From positions 288,532 through 352,531 of the forward strand of contig NZ_PZJT01000003.1 in NCBI RefSeq assembly GCF_003206135.1: 64,000 nucleotides of DNA. Reading direction: 5' to 3'. Source of the DNA: Salinicola salarius (lineage in GTDB: Bacteria; Pseudomonadota; Gammaproteobacteria; Pseudomonadales; Halomonadaceae). A program made the position numbers and the translations under genes. Shown here piece by piece: positions 17,684-26,789 of this stretch (the first letter of the stretch is position 1; the number at the start of each line of letters is the position of its first letter). The notes beneath the pieces are model-generated. The model saw nothing but the letters and a program-made list of their open reading frames with translations. It was not told the DNA's origin and did not search any database.

Positions 17684-19496
17684 CGCGCATCTCCTCGCGA
17701 TCGTCGGAGTCGGTGTCCTCTTCGCGTCTGCCGGCGCGCCCCCGGTTGAGCTCCTGCTGGAACAGGGATTGCAACTCGGCCATGGCCGCCTTCTCGGTCG
17801 CCATCAATTGCTCGGTATCGTTGCGATGCGCATAGGTATCCTTGAGCAACTGGTTGTCGAAATCGCGGAAGGTGCGCACCGCATTGATGGCGTTGGCGCT
17901 GGGATACCCCAATCCCTTGAGGACCTCGACGCTCATCTCCATGCTCGAGGCGAACGTTTCACGGACCACGCCATCGACGCCGATCTCCATCAACTGCCAG
18001 GCGTGATGGCGATTGCGCGCCCGCGCATAGACGGTGAGATGCGGAAAATGCGTCTTTGCCAGTCTCGCGATGGTCAGCGCGGTGTTCTCGCCATCCACCG
18101 CGATGACGAGCAGGCGCGCCTTGTCGATGCCCGCCGCGCGCAGCAGATCGAGCCGGGTCGCATCGGCATAGAAGATGCGCGAACCGAAACGGCGAATGAA
18201 CTCGACCTGAGCGATATTGGGGTCCAGCGCCGTGAAATTGATCCCCTGTATTTTCAGCATACGCCCGACCATCTGCCCGAAGCGGCCAAGGCCGGCAATG
18301 ATCACCGGCGGCGTATCGTCGCCGAAGTCGGTATCGAACGGCCGGCTCTCCTTGAGACGATCACCCGCCTTCTCCCCTAGTTGATACAAAAACGGCGTGG
18401 CCGCCATGCTCAGCGTGACCGCCGCGATACACAGGCTGGCGATGCGCTGATCGATGACGCCGGCCGCCACCGCCGCCGTCAGCAGCACGAAGTCGAATTC
18501 GCCGCCCTGGGAAATGATCGTCGCCAGCCGGGGGATTTCCGGACGGGGCAATCGCGCCAGCAGGCCGACGATCACCAGTACCACGGACTTGGCCAGCGTC
18601 ATCGCAACGGCCAGCCCCAGCACCAGCCAGACGTTGTCCAGCACCAATGCCAGGTTGACCGACATGCCGACGGCAATGAAAAAGAGCCCTAACAGCAGCC
18701 CCTTGAAAGGCTCGATATTGGCTTCCAGCTCGTGCCGGTACGGGGTGTCCGCCAGCATCACACCGCCAAGGAAGGCACCCAGCGCCATCGACAGCCCCGC
18801 CCACTCCATGACCAGCGCCATCGCCAGCACCAGAAACAGTGCCGCGGCGGTGAATATCTCGTGCACGTCGCTACGTGCGATCAGCGCCAGCACGCGAGGG
18901 AATACCAGGCGACCGAAGGCGATGGCGGCGATCACCACGCCAATGCTGCGGGCGATGAGCCAGCCGTCGCCGGGCGCGGCATCGGCACGCCCGGCCAGAA
19001 ACGGCAGCAGCGCCAGCAGCGGTATCACCGCCAGATCCTGAAACAGCAGAATGGAGAACGCGCTCTGACCGTGCGGCGTCGCCAGTTGACGGCGTTCGTT
19101 GAGCACCTGCAGCGCAAAGGCGGTCGATGACAGCGCCAGCGTGAGCCCGAGGAAGATGGCGATACTTGGCGGCAGATCCAGCAGGAGCCCGACCGGCATC
19201 AAAAGCGCTGCGCAGCCCGCCATCTGCAGCGTTCCCAGACCCAGTAGACGCTTGCGCATCGACCAAAGACGACGCGGCTCCAGCTCCAGACCGATGATGA
19301 ACAACAGCATGACCACACCGAACTCGGAGAAATGCAGCACCGATTCGGGCTCGGAGATGAAGCCGCTGATCGACGGGCCCGCGAGCAGACCGATGCAGAG
19401 GTAGCCCAGGATCGACCCCAGACCCAGACGCTGAAACAGGGGAACCGCAAGGATGGCTGCGCCCAGCAGCACAGCCGCTTCAGTGAGAAAGCCCAT
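17634..19496 (-). CDS. Kef-type potassium/proton antiporter with TrkA-N domain
   Basis: A 620-residue CPA2 antiporter. Twelve or so transmembrane helices cover residues 1-385, including GVVMLLFIIGLELEPRRLW and SILLFQDLAVIPLLALLPF (conserved QDLAVIP). A cytoplasmic Rossmann RCK domain follows (VIIAGLGRFGQMVGRMLKIQG, GRFGQ NAD-site), and a polar acidic/arginine tail. KefB/KefC in E. coli export K+ during electrophile stress and are gated by glutathione; this domain order matches. Regulation by glutathione is inferred from family only, since no KefF/KefG partner is next to it. The last 50 bp overlap the fructosamine kinase gene. Confidence 0.9.
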   Translation of the reverse strand: MGFLTEAAVLLGAAILAVPLFQRLGLGSILGYLCIGLLAGPSISGFISEPESVLHFSEFGVVMLLFIIGLELEPRRLWSMRKRLLGLGTLQMAGCAALLMPVGLLLDLPPSIAIFLGLTLALSSTAFALQVLNERRQLATPHGQSAFSILLFQDLAVIPLLALLPFLAGRADAAPGDGWLIARSIGVVIAAIAFGRLVFPRVLALIARSDVHEIFTAAALFLVLAMALVMEWAGLSMALGAFLGGVMLADTPYRHELEANIEPFKGLLLGLFFIAVGMSVNLALVLDNVWLVLGLAVAMTLAKSVVLVIVGLLARLPRPEIPRLATIISQGGEFDFVLLTAAVAAGVIDQRIASLCIAAVTLSMAATPFLYQLGEKAGDRLKESRPFDTDFGDDTPPVIIAGLGRFGQMVGRMLKIQGINFTALDPNIAQVEFIRRFGSRIFYADATRLDLLRAAGIDKARLLVIAVDGENTALTIARLAKTHFPHLTVYARARNRHHAWQLMEIGVDGVVRETFASSMEMSVEVLKGLGYPSANAINAVRTFRDFDNQLLKDTYAHRNDTEQLMATEKAAMAELQSLFQQELNRGRAGRREEDTDSDDREEMRDDADTVAETETSARGA

Positions 19497-19600
19497 CGAA
19501 TATCTGTCCTCGTCGCGGCAAGACCCGCCGCCTAATTTAACCTGGGTTCAGCATATCACTCACGTCGGCACGACAGCAGCACGCGCCTAGCGTCTCGTAC

Positions 19601-20743
19601 TCAAGGCAGCGGCTCCTTGAACGGCAGTCGAGACCGGCACTGCTCGAAATAGGCATGGACGTAGGCCCGCTCCTCGCGGCAGAAATCCTCGACGGCATCC
19701 CGAAACCCCGGATGATCGAGATAGTGCAGCGAGCGGCTGATGACCGGCGCGAAACCTCGGGTCAGCTTGTGCTCCCCTTGCGTTCCCGGATCGAAGCGGG
19801 ACAAGCCCTGTGCCAGGCAGTGCTCGATCCCCTGGTAGTAGCAGGTTTCGAAATGCAGAAAGTCCGCCTCGACTTCGCTGCCCCAGTAGCGGCCGTAGAG
19901 CGTGTCACTTCCCTGCAGGCAGAGCGCAGCTGCCACGGCCCGCCCTTCCACGCTGGCGCGGACCAGCAGCAGCGTATCGCCCAGGTCGTCGCGCAGCCGG
20001 GTAAAGAACTCGAGCGACAGATAGGGACGCTGGCCCCGTTCCAGGTATGTCATGCAGTAGCAGCGATAAAACTGCGCCAGCGCCTCGTCGTCGATCCGCG
20101 CCCCCGTCAGCCGCTCGAACACGAAGCCCTGCTCCACCAGCTTGCGACGCTCCCGGCGGATCTCCTTGCGCTTGCGCGAGCTCATCCGCGCCAGAAAGCC
20201 GTCGAAATTGCCGAATCCGTCGTCGCACCAGGCAAACTGCACGGCCTGGCGCTCCATCAGCGGCGCATCGAACGCTGCCTGCCAGTCGTCCACCTCGCCG
20301 CTGTCGGCAAACAGCAGATGCCAGCTCTGCAAGCCGGTATCGCGGATCACCGGCGCCAGCGCCGCGATCACCGCCCGCCGATCCACATCGTCCACCACGG
20401 CCAGCCGCGGCCCCGAGGCGGGCGTGAACGGAATCGCCGACAGCGACTTGGGATAGTAATCGCCGCCGGCGCGCTCCCAGGCATCCGCCCAGGACCAGTC
20501 GAATACGTACTCGCCACGCGAGTGATACTTGGCGTAGCGCGGCAGGACCGCCACCGGCCGATCGTCGTCGAAGACCATCAGGTGATCCGGCTCCCAGCCG
20601 GTATCGGTATCGGCACAACCGCAGGCTTCCAGCGCCGCCAGAAATTCGTGGCGCAGAAACGGATAACGGTCGCCGACCACATCGTTCCAGAGCGACGCAC
20701 GGGTAGCCGCGAGGCTACCGATATTCTCGACCCGCAATGCCAT
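19601..20743 (-). CDS. FemAB-like GNAT family protein (DUF482/PF04339)
   Basis: A 380-residue protein of the FemAB_like (peptidogalycan biosynthesis) family. It contains YVFDWSWADAWERAGGDYYPKSL, MSSRKRKEIRRERRKL and GRYWGSEVEADFLHFETCYYQ, the family's usual landmarks, the last inside a GNAT-like fold. The biochemical role is undetermined; the family is related to FemABX aminoacyl transferases. It is a single gene. Upstream, between it and the divergent DUF4190 gene, lies an 11-copy 7-bp tandem array beginning 31 bp from its ATG, which could affect its expression. Confidence 0.85.
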   Translation of the reverse strand: MALRVENIGSLAATRASLWNDVVGDRYPFLRHEFLAALEACGCADTDTGWEPDHLMVFDDDRPVAVLPRYAKYHSRGEYVFDWSWADAWERAGGDYYPKSLSAIPFTPASGPRLAVVDDVDRRAVIAALAPVIRDTGLQSWHLLFADSGEVDDWQAAFDAPLMERQAVQFAWCDDGFGNFDGFLARMSSRKRKEIRRERRKLVEQGFVFERLTGARIDDEALAQFYRCYCMTYLERGQRPYLSLEFFTRLRDDLGDTLLLVRASVEGRAVAAALCLQGSDTLYGRYWGSEVEADFLHFETCYYQGIEHCLAQGLSRFDPGTQGEHKLTRGFAPVISRSLHYLDHPGFRDAVEDFCREERAYVHAYFEQCRSRLPFKEPLP

Positions 20744-20773
20744 CCGATCTCCCCCGTTGCTTTTCCGGTCTTT

Positions 20774-20850
20774 CGTCGCTCGTCGCTCGTCGCTCGTCGC
20801 TCGTCGCTCGTCGCTCGTCGCTCGTCGCTCGTCGCTCGTCGCTCGTCGCT
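20774..20850. repeat. Heptanucleotide tandem repeat, 11 perfect copies
   Basis: Eleven exact copies of CGTCGCT, 77 bp, in the spacer between the divergent FemAB-like (start 20743) and DUF4190 (start 20933) genes. Position and perfection suggest recent slippage. It is a candidate for promoter-spacing variation. Confidence 0.97.
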
Positions 20851-20932
20851 CAGTCTATGTTGAAAACTTCGAGAGCCGCGGGCAAGCGTGCGATACTCTG
20901 GCAACAGCCAAGACGAGAGCTACTTCAAGCCG

Positions 20933-21226
20933 ATGACATCCGTCCCGACGCCTCCCGGCCCGCCAACGCCAGCGCCCACCAACATCATGGCGCTGGCAGC
21001 CTTTGCGCTTAGCGTGCTAGGCACGTTCGTGCCGCCAGCAGCACTGGGCGGCGTGGTCTGCGGTCATCTGGCCCGGCGTCAGATTCGCCAGCGGCAGGAA
21101 TCCGGCGATGGCTGGGCGCTCGCCGGGTTGATACTGGGCTACCTGTTGATTCTGCTTTCGCTGGCCGGACTTTTGCTGTTCGGCGGCTTCGTCGCGACAA
21201 TGTTCGGTATCATGGCTTTCCTGTAG
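20933..21226 (+). CDS. DUF4190-like small membrane protein
   Basis: A 97-residue protein with a Pro/Thr-rich cytoplasmic start (TSVPTPPGPPTPAPTN), then two hydrophobic helices: MALAAFALSVLGTFVPPAAL and GWALAGLILGYLLILLSLAG. The short link GHLARRQIRQRQESGDGWALAGLILGY is characteristic of DUF4190. A longer GTG start at 20888 is possible. Function is unknown. It is divergent from the FemAB-like gene across the 7-bp array and precedes pncB by 71 bp. Confidence 0.75.
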   Translation: MTSVPTPPGPPTPAPTNIMALAAFALSVLGTFVPPAALGGVVCGHLARRQIRQRQESGDGWALAGLILGYLLILLSLAGLLLFGGFVATMFGIMAFL

Positions 21227-21297
21227 CCGATCTCATTGAAGAAACGCTCGCTGGCGCTAACGGCCGCGGATTGTGTTCATGCTGATGACGAGTTTTC

Positions 21298-22473
21298 ATG
21301 CTGACTTCGCTTATCGATAACGACTTCTACAAGATCACGATGCAGAACGCCGTGATCAAGCGCTTTCCCTATGCGCAGGCCCGCTACGCCTTCATCAATC
21401 GCGGCGAGCATGCGTTTCCCGAAGGATTCGGCGACGCCCTGCGCCGCGAAGTCGATGCCATGGCCAGCCTCGTGCTTACCGACGCGGAAAAGCGCTATCT
21501 CGAGGTCACCTGCCCCTATCTCGACCCGACCTACCTGGACTTTCTGGCCGGCTTTCGCTTCAACCCGGCCGAGGTCATCATCGAGCAGAGCGGCAGCGAA
21601 CTCTCGGTCGCTATCGAGGGGCTGTGGTATCGCACCATCCTGTGGGAAGTCCCGCTGATGGCGCTGATCAGCGAGCTCTGGTATCGCCTGCGTGGTGTCG
21701 AGCGCGATGACGATGAAACGGTCGAGGCTCGCACCCGAGCCAAGATCGAACAGTATCAGCGGCTGGGCCTGAAGATCGCCGAATTCGGCACCCGGCGGCG
21801 GTTTTCCTTCGACGTTCATGACCGGGTGGTCGGCGCGCTTCGTCATCACGGCGGCGAAGCCTTCAGCGGCAGCAGCAACGTACTGCTGGCCATGCGCCAC
21901 GGCGTCAAGCCCATCGGCACCCACGCCCACGAATGGTTCATGTTTCACGGCGCCCGTTTCGGCTTCAAGATGGCCAACAGCCTGGCGCTGGAGCACTGGG
22001 TCGATGTCTATCGGGGCGACCTTGGCATCGCCCTGACCGACACGTTCACTTCCCGCGCCTTCTTCGAGAGCTTCGACAAGAAGTTCGCCAAACTCTTCGA
22101 TGGCGTAAGGCACGACAGCGCGGACCCCATCGACTTCGCGGCCTCAACCATCGCGCATTACGAGCGGCTGGGGATCGACCCGCGCAGCAAGACGATCATC
22201 TTCTCCGACGCGCTGACGCCGGAAAAGGTCGAGCGAATCCAGTCGTTCTGCCAGGGCCGCGTCGGCATGGCGTTCGGCATCGGCACCAACTTCACCAACG
22301 ACGTGGGCGTCGAGCCGATGAACATGGTGATCAAGATGGTCGAGGCGAGACCGGAAGGCCAGCACTGGCTGCCCGTGGTCAAGCTTTCCGACGTGCCCGA
22401 CAAGCATACCGGCGACCCGGAAATGATTGCCCTCGCCAAACGCGTGCTCGCCCTCAGTCGCCCCAGCGAATAG
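21298..22473 (+). CDS. pncB: Nicotinate phosphoribosyltransferase
   Basis: First step of the Preiss-Handler NAD salvage pathway: nicotinate plus PRPP plus ATP gives nicotinate mononucleotide. The 391-residue protein starts MLTSLIDNDFYKITMQNAV, the standard PncB N-terminus, and has the region GTHAHEWFMFHGARFG near residue 207 containing the autophosphorylated His of the family, and IIFSDALTPEKVERIQSFC in the PRPP-site half. Length agrees with E. coli PncB (400). It is a single gene ended by a strong bidirectional terminator. Confidence 0.96.
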   Translation: MLTSLIDNDFYKITMQNAVIKRFPYAQARYAFINRGEHAFPEGFGDALRREVDAMASLVLTDAEKRYLEVTCPYLDPTYLDFLAGFRFNPAEVIIEQSGSELSVAIEGLWYRTILWEVPLMALISELWYRLRGVERDDDETVEARTRAKIEQYQRLGLKIAEFGTRRRFSFDVHDRVVGALRHHGGEAFSGSSNVLLAMRHGVKPIGTHAHEWFMFHGARFGFKMANSLALEHWVDVYRGDLGIALTDTFTSRAFFESFDKKFAKLFDGVRHDSADPIDFAASTIAHYERLGIDPRSKTIIFSDALTPEKVERIQSFCQGRVGMAFGIGTNFTNDVGVEPMNMVIKMVEARPEGQHWLPVVKLSDVPDKHTGDPEMIALAKRVLALSRPSE

Positions 22474-22490
22474 TTTTCAGCTCGTCAACG

Positions 22491-22521
22491 AAAAAACCAC
22501 GAACGCGGTCGTTCGTGGCTT
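22491..22521. terminator. Bidirectional terminator between pncB and the dienelactone hydrolase gene
   Basis: A6, stem CCACGAACG (22497-22505), loop CGGT, stem CGTTCGTGG (22510-22518), then CTTTCT. It serves convergent genes on both strands. Confidence 0.9.
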
Positions 22522-22533
22522 TCTGCTGCCTGG

Positions 22534-22568
22534 CCCGTAGCCCGTAGCCCGTAGCCCGTAGCCCGTAG
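22534..22568. repeat. Heptanucleotide tandem repeat, 5 copies
   Basis: Five exact CCCGTAG units followed by a partial CCCG, just after the terminator and 12 bp before the dienelactone hydrolase stop on the other strand. It is a second 7-bp array within 2 kb of the first, with a different unit. Confidence 0.95.
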
Positions 22569-22580
22569 CCCGCCTTCAGT

Positions 22581-23387
22581 CTACTGGTTCAGCGCCTTGT
22601 CCAGCGTCAGCAGCGCGGCCTGCCAGGAGGCAGCATCCGCCGCCGCGTCGTAGCCGAGCGGGAGATCGTTCTCCTTGGCCAGCTCGTCGGCATCCGGATT
22701 GGTGAAGGCGTGCTTGGCACCGGGGTACTGCACCACGCGAACGTCCGCACCATTCTTCGTCAGTGCCGCTGCCATGCTGTCGAGCGCCTTGGCATCGACC
22801 AGCGAATCATCCTGGCCATTGTAGATGCGCACCAGGCCGTCGAACGGCTGCGGGTTGGTGACGACCTGGGTCGGGCTGCCATGGAAGCTGATCGCCGCTT
22901 CCAGCGGCATGCCCGCCAGCGCCATGTTCATCACCACGCCACCGCCAAAGCAGTAACCGATCGCTGCCATGCGATCCTCGCGCACCGCGGGGTGTTCACG
23001 CAGCGCCGCCATCGCCGCTTCCAGCCGTGCCCGGGCGGAGGGCCAGTCCTGCATGACCTGGCTGGAGAACGCCTTGGCATCCTGGGGGTGCTGGGCCACC
23101 TTGCCGTCGCCATACATGTCTACCGCCAGCGCCACGAAGCCCAGCGCCGCCAGCTGATCGGCCTTGTGCTTGATGTAGTCGTTGAGCCCCCACCATTCAT
23201 GGACCAGCAGTACGCCGGGGCGAGGCTCGTCATCGCTGGCGTTGTAGGCAAGATAGCCCTGGTAGGTCTGGCCGCCCGTGGCATATTCGAAAGTCTCGCC
23301 CTGAACGTGCGGGCCCTCGACTTCGTCGGCCAACGCCGGTAGACACATCAGGCTGAGCAGCGAGGCCAGCAGTAATCGTCCCATCAT
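22581..23387 (-). CDS. Secreted dienelactone hydrolase family protein
   Basis: A 268-residue alpha/beta hydrolase with an N-terminal signal peptide (MMGRLLLASLLSLMCLPALA, cleavage after ALA), so it is periplasmic. The triad is of the dienelactone hydrolase type: Cys146 in GYCFGGG, Asp193 or Asp194 in YNGQDDSL, His226 in GAKHAF; VLLVHEWWGLN is the oxyanion-loop strand. Start 23387 has AAGGAG four bases upstream, which excludes a longer Arg/Cys-rich reading. The substrate is unknown; periplasmic family members are common and need not act on dienelactone. Confidence 0.92.
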   Translation of the reverse strand: MMGRLLLASLLSLMCLPALADEVEGPHVQGETFEYATGGQTYQGYLAYNASDDEPRPGVLLVHEWWGLNDYIKHKADQLAALGFVALAVDMYGDGKVAQHPQDAKAFSSQVMQDWPSARARLEAAMAALREHPAVREDRMAAIGYCFGGGVVMNMALAGMPLEAAISFHGSPTQVVTNPQPFDGLVRIYNGQDDSLVDAKALDSMAAALTKNGADVRVVQYPGAKHAFTNPDADELAKENDLPLGYDAAADAASWQAALLTLDKALNQ

Positions 23388-23452
23388 CGTTCTCCTTCTT
23401 TTGACTGGCTTGGCGCAGGTTCGACTGGCGCAACGTCGACTGGCACAGCGGC

Positions 23453-24778
23453 TCATGGCGCCTGCTGAACGCGATCCCGCCCGCGCTGCTTGGCATTCTG
23501 CATTCCCGCCTCGGCACGCGCCAGCATGGCTTCCGCAGTCTCGTCACTGCGCCGTTCGGCGACCCCAAGACTAACCGAGAACGACAGCCAATGACCATGA
23601 AACTCCACCCGGGTCGAGGCCAGACGTCCGCGCAGCTTATCGGCAATGGCGGCCGTTTCCTGCAGCGACTTGCCGCTCATCAGCAGCGCGAAGGAATCGT
23701 CGCCCAGTCGACCGAAGCTGAACCGCTCTCTCAACGTCGCCCGACACATTTCGCCGATGCAACTGAGCACGAGATCGCCGCCCTCGCGCCCCCAGTCGCG
23801 ATTGATGTCACTGAAATGGTCGACATCGAACACGATCAGCGTGAATCTGGCGCCGACGTCTCCGCTGGCGAACGCATGTCGCATCAGGCCCATGAAAGGC
23901 ACCCGATTGAGCGCCGAGGTCAGTTCGTCGGTAGCGGTGTACGCGTTCCACTGCAGCGACTGTTGGCGGCGCTGGGTGATATCCCTCGCGATGGCAACCC
24001 AGCCCGGCATGACCGGGGGCTCCAGCGTCTGCCCCAACGGCAGCGGATAAGGCGAAAAATGGATCTCGAACCAGCGATATCCCCCATCTCGGTGCCTCAG
24101 CCGCAGCTCCACCATGGGCGAACTCGCCTCGGCGGCCCCTTCGATCAACAGGCGCCTGACCCGGGAGCCATCTTCGGGCGCCATCAGGGCGAAGAGAGAC
24201 GTCGACAGCAGCGACGCTGCGCTGACACCGAGCGCGCCTTGGGTGTTGCCCGCCGCGTAATGACACTCCAGATCCTCGTCGAGCGCCATGATCACATCGC
24301 CGCTGTGGTCGAGCAGGGATTGCCGGGACAAGCCGGCGTCATCCGCGGGGGCGGCAGGATTCGCGGGAACGGCAGGCGGGCGCGGCTGCAGGAAGCCGAC
24401 GAGTGTCACGACCTCGCCGTCCGCGTCACGCTGAATATGAAGGCTGTCGTCGACTTGACACTCGGAGCCGTCTCGCCTTTCGATGGCATAGGACAACCGC
24501 ACCGAGAGCTCGCCCTCGTTCAGAGCCTGCTGCAGTCGTTCGAGCAGCGGCCGGCGCTCGGATTCGGGGATCTGCGCCAGCCATAGCTCGGGTCGGGCCA
24601 GATAGTCCGTGGCCGGACGATGGCCCAGCGCGCCGATGGAATCGGCGACGAAACGCAGCTCGCCCAACCACCAGGCCGAGTCGGTGACGTAGACCGTACC
24701 CGGCAAGGATTGCAACCACTGTCGGGCTTCCGCGCCCAAAGCTCCATCGTCATGCACGAAGGCATCCCGTGAATCCAT
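23453..24778 (-). CDS. PAS-PAS-GGDEF protein with degenerate active site
   Basis: A 441-residue soluble sensor protein. Two PAS-like segments (about residues 20-135 and 155-275, the second ending in a PAC-like DGGYRWFEIHFSPYPLP and VAIARDITQRR) are followed by a GGDEF domain from about residue 285 (TDELTSALNRVPFM, FDVDHFSDINRDWGREGGD). The signature that should read GGDEF is GDDSF (residues 359-363, RLGDDSFALL), losing the Gly and the metal/substrate Glu. Diguanylate cyclase activity is therefore doubtful. It may act as a c-di-GMP or GTP sensor, or in protein interaction. There is no transmembrane segment. It is 62 bp from the small PRC-barrel-like gene, same strand. Confidence 0.88.
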   Translation of the reverse strand: MDSRDAFVHDDGALGAEARQWLQSLPGTVYVTDSAWWLGELRFVADSIGALGHRPATDYLARPELWLAQIPESERRPLLERLQQALNEGELSVRLSYAIERRDGSECQVDDSLHIQRDADGEVVTLVGFLQPRPPAVPANPAAPADDAGLSRQSLLDHSGDVIMALDEDLECHYAAGNTQGALGVSAASLLSTSLFALMAPEDGSRVRRLLIEGAAEASSPMVELRLRHRDGGYRWFEIHFSPYPLPLGQTLEPPVMPGWVAIARDITQRRQQSLQWNAYTATDELTSALNRVPFMGLMRHAFASGDVGARFTLIVFDVDHFSDINRDWGREGGDLVLSCIGEMCRATLRERFSFGRLGDDSFALLMSGKSLQETAAIADKLRGRLASTRVEFHGHWLSFSVSLGVAERRSDETAEAMLARAEAGMQNAKQRGRDRVQQAP

Positions 24779-24842
24779 GCACTCCGGCCTCGTCTAGCCG
24801 CAGTGCTGTTTCCAAGCGGCTGGGTGGTGAAACGAGATCGCG

Positions 24843-25160
24843 TCAGCGAAAGCCGACACGACGCTGAGCGACTGCGGGCGAAGAGGATGTCTCGTCAGAT
24901 GAAGTTCGCACCTCATCGTGCCCACTGGCTCGATGATCGCGCCCCTTCGACTGAGCACGGCAGCAGGCATCCGTCAGCTGGCGCAGCTCGTCGCGAGTCA
25001 GCTCGAAACGCTGCACGCCTGCCCGCTCCCGCCAGATCACGAAGATCACTGGCACGGCACGCGACTGGTCGACACCCACGATCTTCCCGAGCCGCTTTTC
25101 TTCAGGATCGCGAATGGTCTCGCCAATCAGGCGATGTGCGTTGATGATGTTGTCCTGCAT
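24843..25160 (-). CDS. Small PRC-barrel-like hypothetical protein
   Basis: A 105-residue protein. Residues 9-62 (RLIGETIRDPEEKRLGKIVG, then VIFVIWRERAGVQRFELTRDELRQL) look like a PRC-barrel beta fold of the LIGxxVxDxxGxxLGKV kind. The remainder is a polar Ser/His/Arg tail with no recognised domain. Start ATG at 25160 has no strong ribosome site, and codon use fits the region. It is upstream of the degenerate GGDEF gene on the same strand and may be cotranscribed. The function is unknown, and the family call is tentative. Confidence 0.55.
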   Translation of the reverse strand: MQDNIINAHRLIGETIRDPEEKRLGKIVGVDQSRAVPVIFVIWRERAGVQRFELTRDELRQLTDACCRAQSKGRDHRASGHDEVRTSSDETSSSPAVAQRRVGFR

Positions 25161-25432
25161 GACGCCGCCAACCTCAATGCATGGTGGAAAGATAGAGCCT
25201 GTGCAGACTTACACTAGAGGGTCAGCCTGACAAGTCCAAGCCCACCACCGCAATTGTCCAGCATACAGTGTTGTATCGACAACGGATTGGATGACTTGAA
25301 TGCAAAACTGGCGTTACTTCGAGCGTATGCGACTCGGCGGCCTGCCGCTTTCTAGCCGAGCGGGACACGTCGTGAGGGTGCACCGGAGGGAGAAAATACC
25401 AAAAACACCAAAAAGGAAGGGCGGCAGACAAA
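25161..25432. other. Non-coding spacer between the small PRC-like gene and gap
   Basis: About 270 bases with no supported gene. It contains the short palindrome GTTGTATCGACAAC (25270-25283) about 110 bp upstream of the minus-strand PRC-like gene, a possible operator, and an A-rich stretch (25391-25415) that is the U-run side of the gap terminator. A 103-codon reading on the plus strand runs into gap and has no support. Confidence 0.6.
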
Positions 25433-25461
25433 GAGGGGCGGCAGACGCTCTGCCACCCCTC
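25433..25461 (-). terminator. Terminator-like hairpin after gap
   Basis: GAGGGG-C-GGCAGA, loop CGC, TCTGCC-A-CCCCTC, a 13-pair stem with one mismatch, 102 bp past the gap stop. On the minus transcript it is followed by U-rich sequence. The core GGGCGGCAGAC is also repeated directly in front of it. Confidence 0.7.
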
Positions 25462-25563
25462 GATCCTGCTTCATCGTTTTCGGCTATCGCCTTTGACTGT
25501 CGCTTGCGACTCGCTTTCGAGCCACTCTTGCCAGGCGTTCAGCCAGCGAAACCGATATTCACC

Positions 25564-26565
25564 TCAGCTGGCGGCCTGCATGGCCAGTGCCGTATCCAGC
25601 ATGCGGTTTGAGAAGCCCCACTCGTTGTCGTACCAGGCCATGACCTTGACCAGGCGACCGTTCACACGCGTGTGGTTGGCATCGAAAGTCGATGAATTGG
25701 GGTCGTGATTGAAATCGATCGACACCAGCGGCTGCGAGTTCACTGCCAGTACCGGCGACTTGGCCGCTGCCTTTTCGACGATCTCGTTGATCTCTTCCTT
25801 GCTCGTCTCGCGACCGGCGGTGAAGACCAGATCCACCAGCGATACGTTGATGACCGGCACCCGCACCGCGAGCCCGTCGAGCTTGCCGTTCAGTTCGGGC
25901 AGCACCAGCCCGACGGCCGCGGCGGCACCGGTCTTGGTCGGGATCATCGACTGCGTGGCACTGCGCGCGCGATATGGATCCTTGTGGTAGACGTCGGACA
26001 GGTTCTGGTCGTTGGTGTAGGCATGCACCGTGGTCATCAGGCCATTCTCGATACCCACGCTCTCCTGCAGCGCCTGGGCTACCGGCGCCAGGCAGTTGGT
26101 GGTGCAGGAAGCGTTGGAAACCACCCGATGCTCCGCCTTCAGCGTCCCTTCGTTAACACCGAACACGATCGTCGCGTCGGCATCGCCGCTGGGTGCGGAA
26201 ATCAATACCCGTTCCGCACCGGCATCGATGTGCTTGGCTGCGGCCTCGCGCTTGGTGAACAGCCCGGTGCACTCCATCACCAGGTCGACATTCAGCGATT
26301 TCCAGGGCAACTGCGACGGATCACGCTCCGAAAGGATGCGAATGCTATCTCCGTCTACGCTCAGGGTATCGCTGTCGTGAGTGACGTCGAAGCCGAAATG
26401 CCCGTGCACGCTGTCGTGACGCAGCAGGTGTGCGTTAAGTGCCGGGTCGCCCAGATCGTTGATGGCGACGATTTCGATCCGGTCGCGATAACCGTTTTCG
26501 TACATGGCACGAAGTACGTTACGGCCGATACGGCCGAATCCGTTGATGGCGACACGCAATGTCAT
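25564..26565 (-). CDS. gap: Glyceraldehyde-3-phosphate dehydrogenase, type I
   Basis: Converts glyceraldehyde 3-phosphate to 1,3-bisphosphoglycerate with NAD. The 333-residue protein has the N-terminal NAD fold ([24 protein letters not shown]) and the active site [12 protein letters not shown] with Cys154, plus the late motif [16 protein letters not shown]. It diverges from edd across a 270-bp spacer. In Pseudomonas a gap gene also faces edd and both are HexR-controlled, so a role in ED-derived triose phosphate flow is the natural reading; that is inference from position. Confidence 0.97.
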   Translation of the reverse strand: MTLRVAINGFGRIGRNVLRAMYENGYRDRIEIVAINDLGDPALNAHLLRHDSVHGHFGFDVTHDSDTLSVDGDSIRILSERDPSQLPWKSLNVDLVMECTGLFTKREAAAKHIDAGAERVLISAPSGDADATIVFGVNEGTLKAEHRVVSNASCTTNCLAPVAQALQESVGIENGLMTTVHAYTNDQNLSDVYHKDPYRARSATQSMIPTKTGAAAAVGLVLPELNGKLDGLAVRVPVINVSLVDLVFTAGRETSKEEINEIVEKAAAKSPVLAVNSQPLVSIDFNHDPNSSTFDANHTRVNGRLVKVMAWYDNEWGFSNRMLDTALAMQAAS

Positions 26566-26789
26566 GGTGCTCTCCTCCTAATGACTGACGTAACTCGAAC
26601 GTTTGGTTTGGGGAATGTGGCACGGTCGCGCCTGATCACGCAGTCGTGTGTGGCGCAATCGAACGGCGACGCTCGATCACCGCGAACTGCCAATAGTCTA
26701 GAACACCAGTCTAGAACATCGGCGCATGAAAAAATATTACTCCGAAAGACTAATACAAAAGGCTCATTCGCGAACAAATGCCATAATTT

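Noticed and set aside
20774..20850. Possible CRISPR array
   Set aside because: The unit is 7 bp with no spacers and no cas genes are present.
20578..20904. Minus-strand reading with repeated SDERRAT units
   Set aside because: It is the 7-bp array read through in another frame and overlaps the FemAB-like start.
25300..25611. 103-codon plus-strand reading upstream of and into gap
   Set aside because: Overlaps the end of gap and the gap terminator; no domain and no ribosome site.
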